From Bacteroidota bacterium (GTDB lineage Bacteria; Bacteroidota; Bacteroidia; B-17B0; Aurantibacillaceae), in assembly GCA_016702705.1 (NCBI GenBank), contig JADJDM010000014.1, forward strand, positions 1 to 64,000: a stretch of 64,000 nt of DNA. The letters run 5' to 3'. The notes under the pieces were generated by a model. The model searched no databases, was not told where the DNA came from, and saw only the letters and a list, made by a program, of their open reading frames with translations. This document shows positions 63,953 to 64,000 of the stretch, in pieces. A program made the position numbers and the translations under genes. Position 1 is the stretch's first letter. The number at the start of each line of letters is the position of its first letter.

Positions 63953-64000
63953 TTATTCCTAATTCAGCCACTACACTAATTTTTTATACTCCGAAATCAT
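63953..64000 (-). other. Right-edge fragment, possible end of an upstream gene
   Basis: On the minus strand the last 48 bases read ISEYKKL in one frame and VVAELGIKK followed by TAA in another, which may be the C-terminus of a gene lying mostly beyond the window, with another single-base break. Too short to identify. Confidence 0.25.

Overview
The window looks like chromosomal DNA from an AT-rich member of the Bacteroidota. Clade-typical signs are many promoters of the form TTTG-N19..21-TAnnTTTG, a secreted protein with a C-terminal type IX secretion sorting domain, a MoaC-MoaB fusion, a long-form IspH, a prolyl tripeptidyl/DPP4-type peptidase, a CcmF/CcsA-type haem lyase, and extragenic hairpins of the TTCGAGCGCAGT type. 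Order or genus cannot be settled from the sequence alone. No rRNA or tRNA gene and no CRISPR array was recognised.

Layout. Positions 1-7.5 kb form a defence-like island: a type I restriction R subunit (5' end outside the window), a small PD-(D/E)XK protein, a micro-ORF resembling the tail of an HsdS subunit, a decayed ATPase plus HNH pair (Septu/PtuAB-like), and a tight cluster of a HEPN-like protein, an unknown protein and a SecB-like chaperone. Two SRAP-domain genes (7.6-9.2 kb) follow, one without the catalytic residues. Next comes a gene-poor stretch (9.2-10.5 kb) with a nested hairpin element, a 42-bp minisatellite and a sigma54-like site. From 10.5 to 16.8 kb there are surface and metabolic genes (beta-barrel protein, M28 peptidase, glutamate-synthase-like flavoprotein). 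From 16.8 to 22.7 kb lies a molybdenum cofactor block (moaA, a TauE-type permease, moeA, moaD, moaE, moaC-moaB, a guanine deaminase-like gene, moeB). Then 22.9-41 kb is core genome: ccmF, a Dph6-like ligase with a WD40 partner, PrsW-like protease, Fur, STAS protein, dehydrogenase, exonuclease, ispH, DPP4, hpt, adk with a long lysine-rich tail, obg. A disturbed zone at 40.7-45.2 kb holds an orphan ParE-like toxin, a DbpA-like helicase whose 5' end is duplicated around a small insert, and an AAA ATPase/RloB-like pair. The rest (45.2-64 kb) carries dnaG, an RNA helicase with two tandem cold-shock genes, a HigBA module, lemA, htpG, a T9SS cargo protein, a MetZ-like enzyme, an OsmC protein, a TetR regulator with two matching operators, a short-chain dehydrogenase, bestrophin, carbonic anhydrase, an XRE/pentapeptide-like fusion, and polysaccharide genes running off the right edge.

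A major caveat is that about 25 reading-frame breaks occur. Nearly all can be repaired by one base in or beside a short homopolymer, and they hit conserved genes (htpG, moaA, the adk tail, the glutamate-synthase-like gene). This pattern fits uncorrected sequencing or assembly indels better than wholesale gene decay, so frameshifted genes are given here as single features with the break described. Only the ATPase at 3.1-4.9 kb carries so many breaks that real decay is also plausible.
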